Shown here piece after piece: positions 1 through 7,704 of a stretch of 64,000 bases of DNA (positions within the stretch are counted from its first letter, which is position 1; each line of letters opens with the position of its first letter). The stretch spans positions 186,001 to 250,000 of the forward strand of contig NZ_JAERVJ010000001.1 of the NCBI RefSeq assembly GCF_016745395.1, read 5' to 3'. Position numbers and translations under genes: made by a program. The notes below the pieces were generated by a model. That model was not told where the DNA came from. It searched no databases and was given only the letters and a program-made list of their open reading frames with translations. Source of the stretch: Methylocystis sp. Sn-Cys. Its GTDB lineage: Bacteria; Pseudomonadota; Alphaproteobacteria; Rhizobiales; Beijerinckiaceae.

Positions 1-1
1 G

Positions 2-931
2 CATAAGATCAACAATGTGCTGGGGCAGATTCTGCTCGCCAAGCGCATGGGCAAGAAGCGCATCATCGCCGAGACGGGCGCCGGCCAGCATGGCGTCGCC
101 ACGGCTACGGCCTGCGCGCGCTTCGGGCTCGAATGCGTCGTCTATATGGGCGCCGTCGACGTCGAGCGGCAAAAGCCCAACGTCTTCCGCATGAAAATGC
201 TGGGCGCCACGGTGAACCCCGTGCAATCGGGCGCACGCACGCTGAAGGACGCGATGAATGAGGCGTTGCGCGATTGGGTGACCAACGTCTCCAACACTTT
301 CTATTGCATCGGTACGGCCGCCGGGCCGCATCCCTATCCGGGCATGGTGCGCGATTTCCAGTCGATCATCGGCAATGAGACGCGCGCGCAAATGCAGGAG
401 GCGGAGGGGCGCTTGCCCGATTCGCTCGTCGCCTGCATCGGCGGCGGCTCCAACGCCATCGGCCTGTTCCACCCCTTCCTGGACGATCGCGACGTCGAGA
501 TTTACGGCGTCGAGGCGGCCGGCCACGGCGTCTCTGTGCCGAACGGCCATGCGGCGTCGATTGCGGGCGGCCGGCCGGGCGTGCTGCACGGCAATCGCAC
601 TTATCTGCTCATGGACGACGACGGACAGATTCTTGAAGGCCACTCGATTTCGGCGGGCCTGGATTATCCCGGCGTCGGCCCGGAGCATAGCTGGCTGCAC
701 CAGACCGGCCGCGTGAAATATCTCAACGCCACGGATAAGGAGGCGCTCGCCGCCTTCCAGATCTGCTCGAAACTCGAGGGCATCATCCCGGCGCTGGAGC
801 CCTCGCACGCGATCGCAAAAGTTCTCGAGCTTGCGCCGCAAAAGCCGCAAGATCATCTGATGGTGATGAATCTGAGCGGTCGGGGCGACAAGGATATCTT
901 CACCGTCGCGGAGGTTCTCGGCGAGATGTGA
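2..931 (+). CDS. trpB: Tryptophan synthase beta chain, 5' end cut off by the window
   Basis: PLP enzyme that condenses indole, channelled from TrpA, with serine to make tryptophan in the cytoplasm. About 310 codons are visible against the usual 400 or so, so roughly the first 90 residues lie outside the window. The first visible residues are HKINN, whose Lys is the family's Schiff-base lysine. ETGAGQHG follows, and the PLP-phosphate loop GGGSNA is seen near visible residue 145. The frame is clean to TGA. Three bases after the stop begins a hairpin-forming interspersed repeat that may serve as the transcript end. trpA, which commonly follows trpB, is not here. Confidence 0.97.
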   Translation, partial: HKINNVLGQILLAKRMGKKRIIAETGAGQHGVATATACARFGLECVVYMGAVDVERQKPNVFRMKMLGATVNPVQSGARTLKDAMNEALRDWVTNVSNTFYCIGTAAGPHPYPGMVRDFQSIIGNETRAQMQEAEGRLPDSLVACIGGGSNAIGLFHPFLDDRDVEIYGVEAAGHGVSVPNGHAASIAGGRPGVLHGNRTYLLMDDDGQILEGHSISAGLDYPGVGPEHSWLHQTGRVKYLNATDKEALAAFQICSKLEGIIPALEPSHAIAKVLELAPQKPQDHLMVMNLSGRGDKDIFTVAEVLGEM

Positions 932-934
932 CCC

Positions 935-1037
935 GTCATTCCCGACGCTCGCTTCGCGAGCGATCGGGAATCCAGAGCAGCATTAGGCTATTTTGGCTCT
1001 GGATTCCCGGTCGGGCTTTCAGCCCGCCGGGAATGAC
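935..1037. repeat. Interspersed repeat family A, copy 1
   Basis: An imperfect inverted repeat whose two ends read GTCATTCCC and GGGAATGAC, with inner arms GGGAATCCAGAGC and GCTCTGGATTCCC. The same element occurs near 29.8 kb and, in the opposite orientation, near 62.4 kb; an interrupted copy lies near 15.7-15.9 kb. It starts three bases after the trpB stop and could fold into a long hairpin in the trpB transcript. Confidence 0.85.
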
Positions 1038-1118
1038 ACATCCCACCGCGCGCTGTCCAAGCGGCAATGGTTTGAGGCGCATTTCGCCCTCGTCCATCCC
1101 AAGGATGAGGGCGAGCCG

Positions 1119-1676
1119 TTACTGCACAGGCTCTTCCGGCTCGCTGAGACCGAAGAGCCGGTTGCCTGTTCGGCGAATCGCCGGCAGGCGCGGATCGTCG
1201 GGGTCCTCCAGCAGCCATTGCGCGCCGACAACCGCGCAATATTGCACGAAGGCGAAGGACATCGGATCGTCGACGTCCGGGCGCATATGCGTCAACAGGC
1301 ACGCGAGCCCCTCGATTCGCGCGCAGTCGACCTGGTTCAATATCTCGCGCACGATCGGCTCGCTCGCCGCGAGACGCCGGATTTCGCGCTCGAAACGGAA
1401 ATCCAGCTCGAAGGGCTGCTCACGCATCAGCGCGCGGACTTCCGCTTCGGATTGCGCGGCCTCGTAACGCTTGCCTGCAATTTCGATCACCTGCGTGCGC
1501 CAGCGCTCCATCATGGCGCGCAGGAAGGCGTCGCGGTCTTCGAAGTGGTGGTAGAAGCTGCCGCGCGTGCGCCGCGCCGCCGCGGTGAGGCGGTCGATCG
1601 TCAGCGCCGCCGGCCCTTCTTCCGCCAGCAGCTTTGCGCCGAGCGCCAGCCAGTCTTCCTTCTTGAAACGACTCAT
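1119..1676 (-). CDS. TetR/AcrR-family transcriptional regulator
   Basis: A 185-residue TetR-type repressor. The N-terminal 50 residues form the usual helix-turn-helix, with TIDRLTAAARRTRGSFYHHF matching the family's recognition-helix region. The C-terminal two thirds is an unassigned ligand-binding helical domain. It is transcribed away from a cytochrome P450 gene, and the roughly 90-bp gap between them holds a palindrome that is a good operator candidate. The likely role is ligand-responsive repression of the P450 and of itself; the ligand is unknown. The ATG is the first one in frame with the HTH. Confidence 0.88.
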   Translation of the reverse strand: MSRFKKEDWLALGAKLLAEEGPAALTIDRLTAAARRTRGSFYHHFEDRDAFLRAMMERWRTQVIEIAGKRYEAAQSEAEVRALMREQPFELDFRFEREIRRLAASEPIVREILNQVDCARIEGLACLLTHMRPDVDDPMSFAFVQYCAVVGAQWLLEDPDDPRLPAIRRTGNRLFGLSEPEEPVQ

Positions 1677-1714
1677 AGGGTTAGGCTCGCACAGCGCGCG
1701 GCTCTTGCCAAAAA

Positions 1715-1730
1715 CATACTATAAGGTATG
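1715..1730. promoter_or_regulatory. Candidate TetR operator between tetR and the P450 gene
   Basis: CATAC and GTATG form a perfect 5-bp inverted repeat around the 6-bp AT-rich spacer TATAAG. It lies in the short divergent region and includes the upstream ATG (1728) of the P450 reading frame, which argues that this ATG is not the real start. Confidence 0.55.
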
Positions 1731-1766
1731 GTATTGCCATTATCGATTCATCAGGGGCGACCCGCG

Positions 1767-3125
1767 ATGCTTCACGATCCCGATTTCATGCCTTTCACCC
1801 CAAATGAGCGTCCGAGTTTTCGCTCGACCCAGCGTAACTTCCTCGAAAACTGGCCGCCAGCGGCGTATCGGGAGGGATTCTGGTCGTTGCGGGGCATTTG
1901 GCCGATCGTGCCGAAAACCATCTATCTGACGGACCCGGCCCTCATTGAAGAAATGCTGCTCACGCGCGCGGAATTTTTCCAACGCGACGTGATGACAATT
2001 CAGGCGCTTTCAGGAGCAATCAACAAGGGCTCGTTGTTTTTTGCAGAGGGCGTCGATTGGAAATGGCAGCGGCGCGCTTTGGCGCCGGCGTTCCGGCACG
2101 AAAATCTTCTGGCGTTGACTCCAATCTTCGCGCGCTGCGCCGGGGAGCTTTGCCAAGCCTGGCGCCGAGAACGGCCGACCGCGCCGATCGACGCCATGAA
2201 AGCGATGTCGGAAGTCACTTTCTCCATCATCGAAAGCGCCGTTCTCGGCGCGCAGGGGACATTCGACCGCGAGCGGTTCCTCACCGCGCTCACGCGGGCG
2301 CTTTCAGGCGTCAATTGGCAGCGCATATTGGCGCTGCTCAGCCTGCCGAACTGGCTGCCCTTTCCGGGATCGTCGCAGATCAACCGGGACATGCGCTACC
2401 TCTATGACGAAACCGCGCGGATCGTCGCCGCGCGCCGCGCCACCCGCGCCCAGACGCTCGCGATCGTCGATCTGATGCTCAACGCGACCGACCCCGAAAG
2501 CGGCAGGGCGATGACGGATTCCGAGCTCATCGGCAATCTCTACGGGCTGATGGTCGCCGGACACGAAACCTCCGCCGTGGCGCTCGGCTGGAGTTTGTGG
2601 CTGCTCGCAAAGGATCAGGCGTCGCAGGAACGGCTGCGCGCGGAGGTCCAAGAGATCGCCGGCGCCGACGACATCGGGCCGGAGACGGTCGAGAGGCTGC
2701 AGTTCACGAAACAGGTCGTTCAGGAGGCGATGCGCCTCTTTCCGCCCGCTGCGGCCATCGGCCGCCAGCCGCGGGAAGATACGACGCTCGGCCCGCATAA
2801 GGTCCTCAAGAAGGAGCCGATCTTTGTCGCGATCTGGGCGCTGCATCGTCACGAGAAATTATGGGACGAGCCGAGCGCCTTCGACCCCGACCGTTTCGCG
2901 CCCGAAAAGGCCAAGGCGCGCCACCGTTGCGCCTATTTGCCCTTCGGCGCGGGCCCGCGCATCTGCATCGGCATGAGCTTCGCTATGCTGGAGATGACAG
3001 CCATCCTTGCGACGCTCGTCCGTGATTTTCGTTTCACGACGGTCGACGGCCATCGGCTGGAGCTTGCCCCTGACTTTACGACGCGGCCAAGGGGAGGCCT
3101 GCCGCTGTGGGTGACGCCGGTTTGA
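1767..3125 (+). CDS. Cytochrome P450
   Basis: A 452-residue heme-thiolate monooxygenase. Visible family marks are the I-helix oxygen-activation motif AGHETSA, the K-helix ExxR (EAMR), and the heme loop FGAGPRICIG with the proximal Cys at about residue 400. No membrane anchor is evident, so it is probably soluble and needs separate redox partners, none of which are nearby. I chose the ATG at 1767 because AGGGGCGA lies six bases upstream; the frame stays open to an earlier ATG at 1728, but that one sits in the putative TetR operator. A GFA-family gene follows after 13 bp, probably in the same transcript. The substrate cannot be told from sequence. Confidence 0.93.
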   Translation: MLHDPDFMPFTPNERPSFRSTQRNFLENWPPAAYREGFWSLRGIWPIVPKTIYLTDPALIEEMLLTRAEFFQRDVMTIQALSGAINKGSLFFAEGVDWKWQRRALAPAFRHENLLALTPIFARCAGELCQAWRRERPTAPIDAMKAMSEVTFSIIESAVLGAQGTFDRERFLTALTRALSGVNWQRILALLSLPNWLPFPGSSQINRDMRYLYDETARIVAARRATRAQTLAIVDLMLNATDPESGRAMTDSELIGNLYGLMVAGHETSAVALGWSLWLLAKDQASQERLRAEVQEIAGADDIGPETVERLQFTKQVVQEAMRLFPPAAAIGRQPREDTTLGPHKVLKKEPIFVAIWALHRHEKLWDEPSAFDPDRFAPEKAKARHRCAYLPFGAGPRICIGMSFAMLEMTAILATLVRDFRFTTVDGHRLELAPDFTTRPRGGLPLWVTPV

Positions 3126-3138
3126 TGAGGGGAGCCGA

Positions 3139-3642
3139 ATGGGACTCACCACCAGAATATCCTCCTGCGCCTGCGGGCGCGTCCGTTGCGAAGCCATCGG
3201 CGAGCCGATCCTGAGCGCCGTTTGCTATTGCGCGGATTGCCAGGAAGGCGGTCGGCGCATCGAAGCGCTCCCCAACGCCGCGCTGGTCCGCGACCCAGAC
3301 GGCGGCACGCCTTATTTGACCTACCGCGACGATCGGTTCCGTTGCGTCTCTGGCGCCGATCTTCTCGAGGAGCATCGGCTGAAACCCAATTCGCCGACGC
3401 GAAGAATGGTCGCTTCCTGCTGCAACTCCGGCATGTTCGTGAAATTCGACCCGGGGTTCTGGGTCTCGACCTATCGGCTCCGATACGACGGAAACCCGCC
3501 GCCGATCGAAATGAGAACCCAAACGCGCCACCGAAAGTCGGAAATGGAATTGCCGTCCGACGCGCCGAGCTATCGGGGATTTCCCTTGAGGCTCTTTTTG
3601 AAATTGGGCGCGGCGAGAATTGCGATGCTGACGGGACATTAG
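3139..3642 (+). CDS. GFA/CENP-V-type zinc-binding protein
   Basis: A 167-residue protein of the glutathione-dependent formaldehyde-activating (GFA/CENP-V) superfamily. The N-terminal SCACGRVRC and the CYCADC motif about 15 residues later give the Cys pairs that bind zinc in this fold; later cysteines (ASCCNS) probably complete the site. Members include S-hydroxymethylglutathione synthases, but most are uncharacterised, so the reaction is not assigned. It sits 13 bp behind the P450 gene after a GAGGGGAG ribosome-binding site, and the two are likely co-transcribed and under the same TetR control. Confidence 0.75.
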   Translation: MGLTTRISSCACGRVRCEAIGEPILSAVCYCADCQEGGRRIEALPNAALVRDPDGGTPYLTYRDDRFRCVSGADLLEEHRLKPNSPTRRMVASCCNSGMFVKFDPGFWVSTYRLRYDGNPPPIEMRTQTRHRKSEMELPSDAPSYRGFPLRLFLKLGAARIAMLTGH

Positions 3643-3768
3643 GGCGGCGAACCCGAGAGATTTGCGGATGCCCCTTCCAGTTGCGTCCCGGGCGAAATGG
3701 CGGCATGTAGGGCGCAAATTTTTCCACAGGCCGCGCCCTCAACGGGCCCTATTCCAGACAGGAAAGAA

Positions 3769-5442
3769 ATGACCGCAGCCGTCGCGACGAAACTCGATCC
3801 CCAAAGCTGGCTCGCCAACGCCAAGGAGGCGCTCGCCGCCGTCGAGGCGCTCTATAATGACGCGCTCGCCAGCGTGCGCGCCCGCGTGACGAAGGACGGC
3901 AAGCTCTCCAACGAGCTGATCGAGGCCGACCAGCACGCCGCCCACGGCCTCTCCTGGTTCGCGACCTATGTGCAGGGCCTTAAAGAGCTCATCGACTACG
4001 CCGAGCGCCTCTCGGCCGAGGGCGCCTATGGCGAGACGGAAGAGCTGCTGAACCAGATCGGCTACGCCGAGCTGCTCGCCCAGGTCTATGGCGGCATTCC
4101 GATGAGCCAGGGCGAATTCGTCCGCCTGTCGGACTTCGGCCTTTCCTCGGCCAAGGTCGCCGCCGCGCGCCCGGCCTGCGTCGACGCGCTCATTCTTTCG
4201 GGCAACACGCCGGCGAACCGCGCCCGCCTCGCCGAGCTGATCGACCATCATTCGGCGGCCGAAACCATCGGCGCCTCCGGCCTCGACGAGACGCTGGAAG
4301 CCATCCGCAGCGAGATGCGCAAATTCGCCGCCGACAATGTCGTGCCCTTCGCGCATGAGTGGCATTCCAAGAACGCCTATATTCCGCTGGAAGTGATCGG
4401 CGGCCTCGCCGAGCTCGGCGTCTTCGGCCTCACCATCCCTGAGGAATATGGCGGCTCGGGCATGGGCAAGATCGCCATGTGCGTCGTCTCCGAGGAGCTG
4501 TCGCGCGCCTATATCGGCGTCGGCTCGCTCGGCACGCGCTCCGAGATTGCGGGCGAACTTATTCTCGTCGGCGGCACGGAAGCGCAGAAGCAGAAATATC
4601 TGCCGGGCATCGCGGCGGGCGAAATCCTCCCCACCGCCGTCTTCACCGAGCCGAACAACGGCTCCGACCTTGCGAATCTGCGCACCCGCGCCGTGCGCGA
4701 GGGCGACGTCTACAAGGTCACCGGCAACAAGACCTGGATCACCCATCCGGTCCGCGCCGACATCATGATGCTGCTGACCCGCACTAACCCCAACGAGAAG
4801 GGCTATAGGGGCCTTTCCATGTTCGTTGCCGAAAAGCCGCGCGGCACGGATGAAAATCCCTTCCCCGCCAACGGGATGACCGGCGGCGAGATCGAGGTGC
4901 TCGGCTATCGCGGCATGAAGGAGTTCGAGATCGGCTTCGATAATTTCGAGGTGCCGGCCGAAAACCTCCTCGGCGGCGAGGAGGGCAAGGGCTTCAAGCA
5001 TCTCATGGAGACCTTCGAATCCGCCCGCATCCAGACCGCCGCCCGCGCGCTGGGCGTGGCGCAATGCGCGCTCGACCTCGGCCTGAAATACGCCAAGGAG
5101 CGCATCCAGTTCGGCAAGCCCTTGTTCGCCTTCCCGCGCGTCTTCAACAAGATCGTGTCGATGGCGGTGGAGGTTCACATCGCCCGCCAGATCACCTATT
5201 TCGCGGCGCGCGAGAAGGACGAGGGCAAGCGCTGCGACCTCGAAGCCGGCATGGCGAAGCTGCTCGGCGCCCGCGTCGCCTGGGCGGCGGCGGACAACGC
5301 CCTGCAGATTCACGGCGGCAACGGCTTCGCGCTGGAATATCCGGTCTCCCGCGTCCTCTGCGACGCCCGCATCCTCAACATCTTCGAGGGCGCGGCGGAG
5401 ATTCAGGCGCAGGTCATCGCCCGGCGCCTGCTGGAGGGGTGA
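3769..5442 (+). CDS. mcd: (2S)-methylsuccinyl-CoA dehydrogenase
   Basis: FAD-dependent acyl-CoA dehydrogenase of the ethylmalonyl-CoA pathway, oxidising methylsuccinyl-CoA to mesaconyl-CoA. At 557 residues it carries the roughly 150-residue N-terminal extension that separates Mcd from ordinary 380-residue acyl-CoA dehydrogenases. The C-terminal core shows the flavin-binding TEPNNGSDLA and the catalytic-base segment IFEGAAEIQ, with Glu at about residue 540. I start at the ATG after AGGAAAGA; the frame is open for another 24 codons upstream, but without a good ribosome site. ccr and ecm of the same pathway lie within 5 kb. The last 82 bases are repeated about 850 bp downstream. Confidence 0.93.
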   Translation: MTAAVATKLDPQSWLANAKEALAAVEALYNDALASVRARVTKDGKLSNELIEADQHAAHGLSWFATYVQGLKELIDYAERLSAEGAYGETEELLNQIGYAELLAQVYGGIPMSQGEFVRLSDFGLSSAKVAAARPACVDALILSGNTPANRARLAELIDHHSAAETIGASGLDETLEAIRSEMRKFAADNVVPFAHEWHSKNAYIPLEVIGGLAELGVFGLTIPEEYGGSGMGKIAMCVVSEELSRAYIGVGSLGTRSEIAGELILVGGTEAQKQKYLPGIAAGEILPTAVFTEPNNGSDLANLRTRAVREGDVYKVTGNKTWITHPVRADIMMLLTRTNPNEKGYRGLSMFVAEKPRGTDENPFPANGMTGGEIEVLGYRGMKEFEIGFDNFEVPAENLLGGEEGKGFKHLMETFESARIQTAARALGVAQCALDLGLKYAKERIQFGKPLFAFPRVFNKIVSMAVEVHIARQITYFAAREKDEGKRCDLEAGMAKLLGARVAWAAADNALQIHGGNGFALEYPVSRVLCDARILNIFEGAAEIQAQVIARRLLEG

Positions 5443-6215
5443 CAAGATTGCTGACCTCCGCCCGGCGCCTCGGGCGGAGGTCTACATTTTCACGAGACCT
5501 TTTATGAATTTCTCATACATAAAATCTCACCGGAAGTTATTCGTAACTTCTGTGCTGCTATCCTGTGGATTTTTGCTTGTTTATGGCGCTGAAAATCGAT
5601 CTGTCACTATCGATCTTCCCGACGCCGACTACCAGCTGACCTATTCCATCCATTGGGGACTGTCGATGGAGGAGCGGTTTTACTTTAAGCGCCGGTGGCT
5701 GCCGATAATCTCACATTCTAGCGACTGGCTCGGCATACCAGAACGGCCCTACAATACGTCAATTATGCTATATTTCTCTCGCGAGAAAAAGACATATTAT
5801 CTTGGACACGGTAATTTTGTTTTTACATTCGATGTCTTAACTGGCGAATTACGTCGGCACTGCAATTCAGAAGGTATTGTCGAATATACCGAATTGTCGG
5901 ATCGCTTTCGTAGAATGACTTATGATGAACGGCGCCGCGAATTGGACCTTCTGACCCCGGGCGCCAAGGAGCGTCCACAGATGGCGAGAAAAAACCTGAC
6001 CGGGGATTATCCGACTGCCCCGCCAGCCTCGCTTTTTTATCGAGGCCTTGATTACGTCGGAGAATTCACGCTGATTTATGAAGAGTCGAAAAGTCAGCGC
6101 GGCAACGACGCGGGCTTCATCCCCTCCTCCAAAGCGCCCGAAAGACCCTATGGATTAAGCGGAACATGTGGATGACAGACACTCCGGCGGCAATCTATAG
6201 GCCGTCCAAGCTGCT
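5443..6215. other. AT-rich insert between mcd and a second copy of its 3' end
   Basis: About 770 bp of visibly lower GC than its surroundings, bounded on the left by the functional mcd 3' end and on the right by a 79-bp diverged copy of that end. The intrinsic terminator expected behind mcd lies only after the second copy. The segment holds one orphan gene. No integrase, transposase or terminal inverted repeat was found in it. Confidence 0.65.
5504..6175 (+). CDS. Orphan exported or membrane-anchored protein of unknown function
   Basis: A 223-residue ORF I cannot assign to a family. Residues 10-28 form a hydrophobic stretch after two Lys/Arg-rich positions (SHRKLFVTS...), consistent with a signal peptide or N-terminal anchor. 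The rest is polar, rich in Tyr, Arg and Phe, with single cysteines near residue 140 and near the end. Codon use is unlike its neighbours, with many A/T third positions in a genome that otherwise favours G/C, which suggests recent acquisition. It lies wholly inside the AT-rich insert between mcd and the repeated mcd end. Expression from the mcd promoter is possible, as no terminator intervenes. Confidence 0.6.
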   Translation: MNFSYIKSHRKLFVTSVLLSCGFLLVYGAENRSVTIDLPDADYQLTYSIHWGLSMEERFYFKRRWLPIISHSSDWLGIPERPYNTSIMLYFSREKKTYYLGHGNFVFTFDVLTGELRRHCNSEGIVEYTELSDRFRRMTYDERRRELDLLTPGAKERPQMARKNLTGDYPTAPPASLFYRGLDYVGEFTLIYEESKSQRGNDAGFIPSSKAPERPYGLSGTCG

Positions 6216-6294
6216 CGACGCCCGCATCCTCAACATCTAGGGCGCGGCGGAAATCCAGGCTCAGATCATCGCCCGGCGCCTGCTGGAGGGCTGA
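6216..6294 (+). pseudogene. Displaced, dead copy of the mcd 3' end
   Basis: Aligns with the last 82 bases of mcd (5361-5442) with five substitutions, four of them synonymous in the mcd frame, and one 3-base deletion. The deletion merges the TTC GAG codons of the catalytic IFEG motif into a TAG stop, so the copy could not encode an active site. The same terminal RRLLEG-stop follows. The mostly silent divergence implies it once evolved as coding sequence, for example as the end of another strain's mcd, rather than being a fresh duplication. Confidence 0.8.
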
Positions 6295-6328
6295 TTTCCT
6301 CCGTCCTTTCAGGTTGGAACGCTATTTG

Positions 6329-6356
6329 CGGGGTCCCTTACGGGGCCCCGTATTTT
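6329..6356 (+). terminator. Rho-independent terminator, probably the original mcd terminator
   Basis: A nine-base stem, CGGGGTCCC pairing with GGGGCCCCG (one G-U), around the loop TTAC, followed by TATTTTG. It lies just after the displaced mcd end and not after the working mcd gene. Confidence 0.75.
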
Positions 6357-6614
6357 GTTGGCTTGCCGACAGCTTTGTCGGCTCGCTGTCGCATGCTCTG
6401 CTCAATGTTTTTGCAGTGCGACAACATGGCGCGGAGCCTTGTTATCCTTCGGGATAGCTTTTCGAGGCAGGTTGGAATTTACTCTGGCGAAAGCTTCTCG
6501 GCGCAATATATGTTGCAACGCACAAGCACGGCGACATACATGAGCTAGAGGTCGGCGCGTCCACGAGCGGGAAAGGTTTTTCCGGCACGATGGTGACGGG
6601 CCAAGGAGGTTACG
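6357..6614. other. Intergenic stretch without a supported gene
   Basis: Two short overlapping forward frames begin here, but neither has a ribosome site, a recognisable domain or convincing codon use. The only clear element is the AAGGAGG ribosome site of the following small membrane protein. Confidence 0.5.
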
Positions 6615-6899
6615 ATGTTGGAAGCAGTCAAAACATATCTCCAGGATTGGTCGGACGCCTGCGAATACGCGAATGAATGCGCCCCGGACCTCTCCTTCCT
6701 CGGCAATGGCGAACCCTTCACGGCGCTGCTGTTCGTGGCGGCCGTGTGCTATCTCGCCTGGGCGGTGAACGAGGCCGGCATCAAGCGCCGCGTGGCCGCG
6801 CTTGCGGGCGTCGCGCCCCAAGCCGCTGGCGATCTGAAGACGGTTGTCGAGAAGCTGACGCCAGCCCCGGCGGCGCCCCCCGAGAAGCTCGCCGCCTGA
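6615..6899 (+). CDS. Small membrane protein of unknown function
   Basis: A 94-residue protein with an acidic, Cys-containing N-terminus, one hydrophobic segment near residues 36-52 (FTALLFVAAVCYLAWAV), then a basic and Ala/Pro-rich C-terminal tail. A strong AAGGAGG lies just before the ATG. I do not recognise the family. It precedes a host-attachment-type protein after a hairpin-containing gap (GGCGCGTC/GACGCGCC, 6919-6939), so the two may or may not share a transcript. Confidence 0.6.
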   Translation: MLEAVKTYLQDWSDACEYANECAPDLSFLGNGEPFTALLFVAAVCYLAWAVNEAGIKRRVAALAGVAPQAAGDLKTVVEKLTPAPAAPPEKLAA

Positions 6900-7010
6900 T
6901 ACAGATGAGACGTGGGTAGGCGCGTCCTTTCGACGCGCCACGGCCACGCTTGCTCTCCCCTCCTCCAGCCGCCACATCCAAGGCGTGAGCTTTTGTGAGC
7001 GAGGGACGCT

Positions 7011-7472
7011 ATGAGCGCAGTTGCTGTCCATAATGGCGCGTGGGTTCTGATCGGCGATGGCCGACGCGCGCTATTCTTCTCCAACCACGGCGACGCCGAA
7101 ATTCTCGACCTGCGCGTGATCGAAACGCGCGTCGAAGAAAATCCGCCGACCCGCGAGCAGGGATCGGATGCGCCGGGTCGCGCCTTCGCCGCCGCCGGCT
7201 CTCACGCGCGCAGCGGCATGGGGAATGTGGACTGGCATGAGCTCGAAGAAGAGCGCTTCGCCCGCGCCATGGCCGACCGCATCAACGCCGCCGCCGAAAG
7301 CGGCGAGCTGAAGGAAATCGTCATCGTCGCCCCGCCCCGGACCTTGGGCGAAATCCGCAAGGATCTGAGCGCCAAGGCGCAAAGCAAGGTCGCCGGCGAG
7401 CTGGACAAGGATTTGACCAAGCACCCGCTGCCGGAAATCGAGAAGGCCCTGGCGCTGAAGCCGCAGGCTTGA
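7011..7472 (+). CDS. Host attachment protein family (PF10116-like)
   Basis: A 153-residue protein resembling the 'protein required for attachment to host cells' family, first named in Agrobacterium. Typical marks are the N-terminal WVLIGDGRRALFF, the central HARSGMG, and the closing segment IVIVAPPRTLGEIRKDLS, which resembles release-factor eRF1-like domains. It has no signal peptide, so a cytosolic role is likely despite the name. Function in a non-pathogen is unknown. It stands alone, followed by a repeat and the convergent ccr gene. Confidence 0.78.
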   Translation: MSAVAVHNGAWVLIGDGRRALFFSNHGDAEILDLRVIETRVEENPPTREQGSDAPGRAFAAAGSHARSGMGNVDWHELEEERFARAMADRINAAAESGELKEIVIVAPPRTLGEIRKDLSAKAQSKVAGELDKDLTKHPLPEIEKALALKPQA

Positions 7473-7599
7473 GCCGACGTCTTCACGCATTGCAGAACCG
7501 CCATGGCCGGGACAAGCCCGGCCATGGCGAGATAGGTTGCCCCTTACGGCAAGGGCGGCCCCGGAAACGGGGTCGTGGGCGGGTTACAGCCCCACCACT

Positions 7600-7672
7600 A
7601 CGTTGCGGCGCGAACCCACCCGGCGGCCGTCGGCCGCCGACCTCCCCCGTAAAGGGGAGGTATTTGGCGCCC
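7600..7672. repeat. Interspersed repeat family C, long form, copy 1
   Basis: Contains CGCGAACCCACCCGGCGG and a CTCCCC/GGGGAG hairpin (cctcccccgtaaaggggagg). The reverse complement matches 53159-53230 over about 70 bp. Here it sits between the 3' ends of the host-attachment gene and ccr, where it could act as a bidirectional hairpin. Confidence 0.75.
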
Positions 7673-7704
7673 ACCGCCCAAGCCTTGCTACTCCCAAGAG
7701 CAGC

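Noticed and set aside
3739-5445. A 568-codon minus-strand frame opposite mcd
   Set aside because: Shadow of a conserved acyl-CoA dehydrogenase; His/Asp/Arg-rich without a fold.
6355-6548. Two overlapping short forward frames of about 61 codons after the mcd terminator
   Set aside because: No ribosome site, no hydrophobic or domain pattern, and mutually exclusive frames.
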